Shown here piece by piece: positions 62,486 to 64,000 of a DNA stretch of 64,000 nt. Made by a program: the position numbers and the translations under genes. The notes below the pieces were generated by a model. It had not been told where the DNA came from. It saw only the letters and a list, made by a program, of their open reading frames with translations, and searched no databases. Origin of the DNA: Oscillospiraceae bacterium (GTDB taxonomy: Bacteria > Bacillota > Clostridia > Oscillospirales > CAG-382); the NCBI GenBank assembly GCA_015064895.1, contig SVRI01000005.1, positions 1 to 64,000 of the forward strand, written 5' to 3'. Each line of letters starts with the position of its first letter. Position 1 is the first letter of the stretch.

Positions 62486-64000
62486 ATGGCAAAAAATCTC
62501 TACAAGGCAAAATTTGAAGACAAACTGCCCTTAGGCGGCATTGGCACAGGGCACATAACTCTTGGCTGTGACGGAAGCATCACATCGCCTATGAGCGATA
62601 GTTCAAATCTCTCCTTCTTTGTAATCAAAGCAGAAAAAGACGGCGAGCTTTTTGATGCAAGAATTATTCAAAGCTCGCAGAATGAAGCGATTTCACTTCC
62701 CTGCTTTGAAAATTCCACCGCTTCGTCTTTCTTTCCCTTTACAGAGCTTTGTTTTTTCGACTCCTCTTTTCCTGCCGATGTTAAGATGACTGCGTTTTCA
62801 CCCTTTATCCCTCTCAACGATACAGACTCGGGGATTCCTGCGGTGAGCTTTGCGTTTGAAGTAACAAACAAATCAGAGGACAGAATCGACTATTCCATAG
62901 GTCTCGTCTCTTCAAACATCAACCATAACGCATACAACAGAATGGGCTGTACCGACACGGGTGAGGCATACATTTATCTTTCGGGTGACTGTGAAAATCC
63001 TCAGAACACCTGCATTGCCACCGACGGCAAGAATGTTTCTTTCTGTGAATACATCAAGTCAACAGACGGTTTTATAAAGAATTTCACGGAGAATCCCACT
63101 CTTTACAACAAAACAAAGGCAGAATGTTCCGTTTCTTTTGCAAGCGGTGGGATATGCACCCATTTTTCGCTGTGCGGCGGTGAAAATCAGAAGTGCACCT
63201 TCTGTCTTTCCTGGTATAATCCTCAAAATGAGCTTTCACGCAATTACTATGCACAGTATTTTGAATCAAGTCTTGAGTGTGCCTCCTACTTTTTAAGGCA
63301 ATACGACAGACTTTGCTCCCAAAGCTTCGAATTTTCGAAAAACATATTCGGTGCAACAATTTCCGAAGCAACCATTGAGAATGTCAACAAGGAGTTGTTT
63401 ACACTTATCGGAAGAAAACTTTTGCGTCTTGATGACGGAGCCCTTGTGTCGGATACAAAAGTGCGTTTTTCCGACATGGACAGTTTTTTGTGGCGTTCGG
63501 ATGCCTTGACAAGCCTTTTCCCGAATCTCGAATACTCGGAGACTGAACGCTTGTACAAGTCCGGCATGTACGAAAATGCAAACGATGAGGAAAAACTGAT
63601 TTCAATTCTCAGAAGCTACAGAAAATATCTGCTTTCGGGCGATACAGACGCACTTATCGAGGACTGGTACTACATTGTAAAATGTATGGAAGGCGTCTTT
63701 GGTGAAGACGGTAAAAAACAAAGCAAGACCGATATCGGAATACAGTGTGCGGCAACCTCGGCGGCAAGTATTATGGCAGAAGCTGTCAAGGACAAAAAGA
63801 GGCACGAGCTGTATTCTGCAATGTGTGAAGGATTCCCCTTATGTCAGGTTTCAATGGACATTGCCGAAGGCTTTGCTGCCATAAATGAAATCTCAGGATT
63901 TGAGTACAGAGCAGACATAAAGCACATCGGTTTTAATCCAAAGTCCGACCTCTGTCCCCTTGATATCGGAGGCACATTCAGATGCTTCTTCTGCACACCT
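62486..64000 (+). CDS. GH116-like (glucosylceramidase/beta-glucosidase family) protein, 3' end missing
   Basis: 505 codons in frame from ATG at 62486 to the window edge, with CGGAGG at 62468-62473. No signal peptide. The opening KLPLGGIGTGHITLGCDGSI and, near 95-125, FSPFIPLNDTDSGIPAVSF match the N-terminal beta-domain of GH116 (bile acid glucosidase) enzymes. The following all-alpha part has SILRSYRKYLLSGDTDALIE and DWYYIV, a family repeat segment. Beyond that the sequence is divergent and I cannot place the catalytic acid/base or nucleophile in the visible part. Probably a cytoplasmic exo-glycosidase; substrate unknown. Confidence 0.7.
   Translation, partial: MAKNLYKAKFEDKLPLGGIGTGHITLGCDGSITSPMSDSSNLSFFVIKAEKDGELFDARIIQSSQNEAISLPCFENSTASSFFPFTELCFFDSSFPADVKMTAFSPFIPLNDTDSGIPAVSFAFEVTNKSEDRIDYSIGLVSSNINHNAYNRMGCTDTGEAYIYLSGDCENPQNTCIATDGKNVSFCEYIKSTDGFIKNFTENPTLYNKTKAECSVSFASGGICTHFSLCGGENQKCTFCLSWYNPQNELSRNYYAQYFESSLECASYFLRQYDRLCSQSFEFSKNIFGATISEATIENVNKELFTLIGRKLLRLDDGALVSDTKVRFSDMDSFLWRSDALTSLFPNLEYSETERLYKSGMYENANDEEKLISILRSYRKYLLSGDTDALIEDWYYIVKCMEGVFGEDGKKQSKTDIGIQCAATSAASIMAEAVKDKKRHELYSAMCEGFPLCQVSMDIAEGFAAINEISGFEYRADIKHIGFNPKSDLCPLDIGGTFRCFFCTP

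Noticed and set aside
1..64000. CRISPR arrays, tRNA and rRNA genes
   Set aside because: No regularly spaced direct repeats, no tRNA cloverleaf and no rRNA segments were recognised on reading either strand; a tRNAscan or CRISPR search was not possible here.

Overview
The window reads as chromosomal DNA of a low-to-moderate G+C Gram-positive anaerobe of the class Clostridia, most likely a gut Oscillospiraceae/Ruminococcaceae-type bacterium. The supporting signs are strong AGGAGG-type ribosome binding sites, sigma-A promoters with an almost invariant 17-base spacer, iron-dependent alcohol dehydrogenases, a cysteine-containing L28, PcrA, and cytoplasmic glycoside hydrolases for host or plant glycans (GH29, GH78, GH116-like). 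Taxonomy is inferred from gene content only.

Left edge to 9.2 kb: the 5' end of a tyrosine recombinase gene; an arabinose catabolic operon (araD, araA and a non-classical FGGY kinase) divergent from an AraC-type regulator; then two divergent iron alcohol dehydrogenase genes, the second coupled to an aldehyde dehydrogenase.

9.2 to 49.3 kb: about 40 kb of cell-surface polysaccharide genes, all on the minus strand, in two consecutive transcription units. Unit 1 (promoter near 25.07 kb, reading down to 9.24 kb) and unit 2 (promoter near 49.33 kb, reading down to 25.17 kb) share one plan: a near-consensus promoter, a short phosphoglycosyl transferase that starts the lipid-linked glycan, glycosyltransferases, a Wzy-like polymerase, a Wzx flippase, sugar-nucleotide genes, and a last gene encoding a paralogous nucleotidyltransferase-fold protein. 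The two promoters are similar over at least 63 bp and the two terminal genes share a 36-bp exact match, so one unit probably arose by duplication of an ancestral locus followed by replacement of the middle. Unit 1 makes a TviB-type UDP-HexNAc dehydrogenase and a nucleotidyltransferase-sugar kinase fusion. Unit 2 makes the UDP-L-FucNAc enzymes (FnlA, FnlB, FnlC), a WbpP/TviC-like 4-epimerase, a split transketolase, a TupA-like ATP-grasp protein and a pyruvyl transferase fused to a ferredoxin/FrhB module. The units probably share precursors, because each holds enzymes whose partners lie in the other.

49.4 to 54.1 kb: a unit of gpsA, wecB, a ceramidase-like hydrolase and a DegT-family aminotransferase. 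54.2 to 58.9 kb: a GH78-like enzyme, a peptidoglycan amidase lipoprotein and a DUF5131 iron-sulfur protein in one unit, then a GH29 alpha-L-fucosidase. 59 to 64 kb: a small membrane protein whose promoter spacer carries a perfect palindrome, rpmB, pcrA, and the first 505 codons of a GH116-like protein that runs off the right edge.

No rRNA, tRNA, CRISPR array, insertion sequence or prophage was recognised. No gene-free stretch exceeds about 300 bases.
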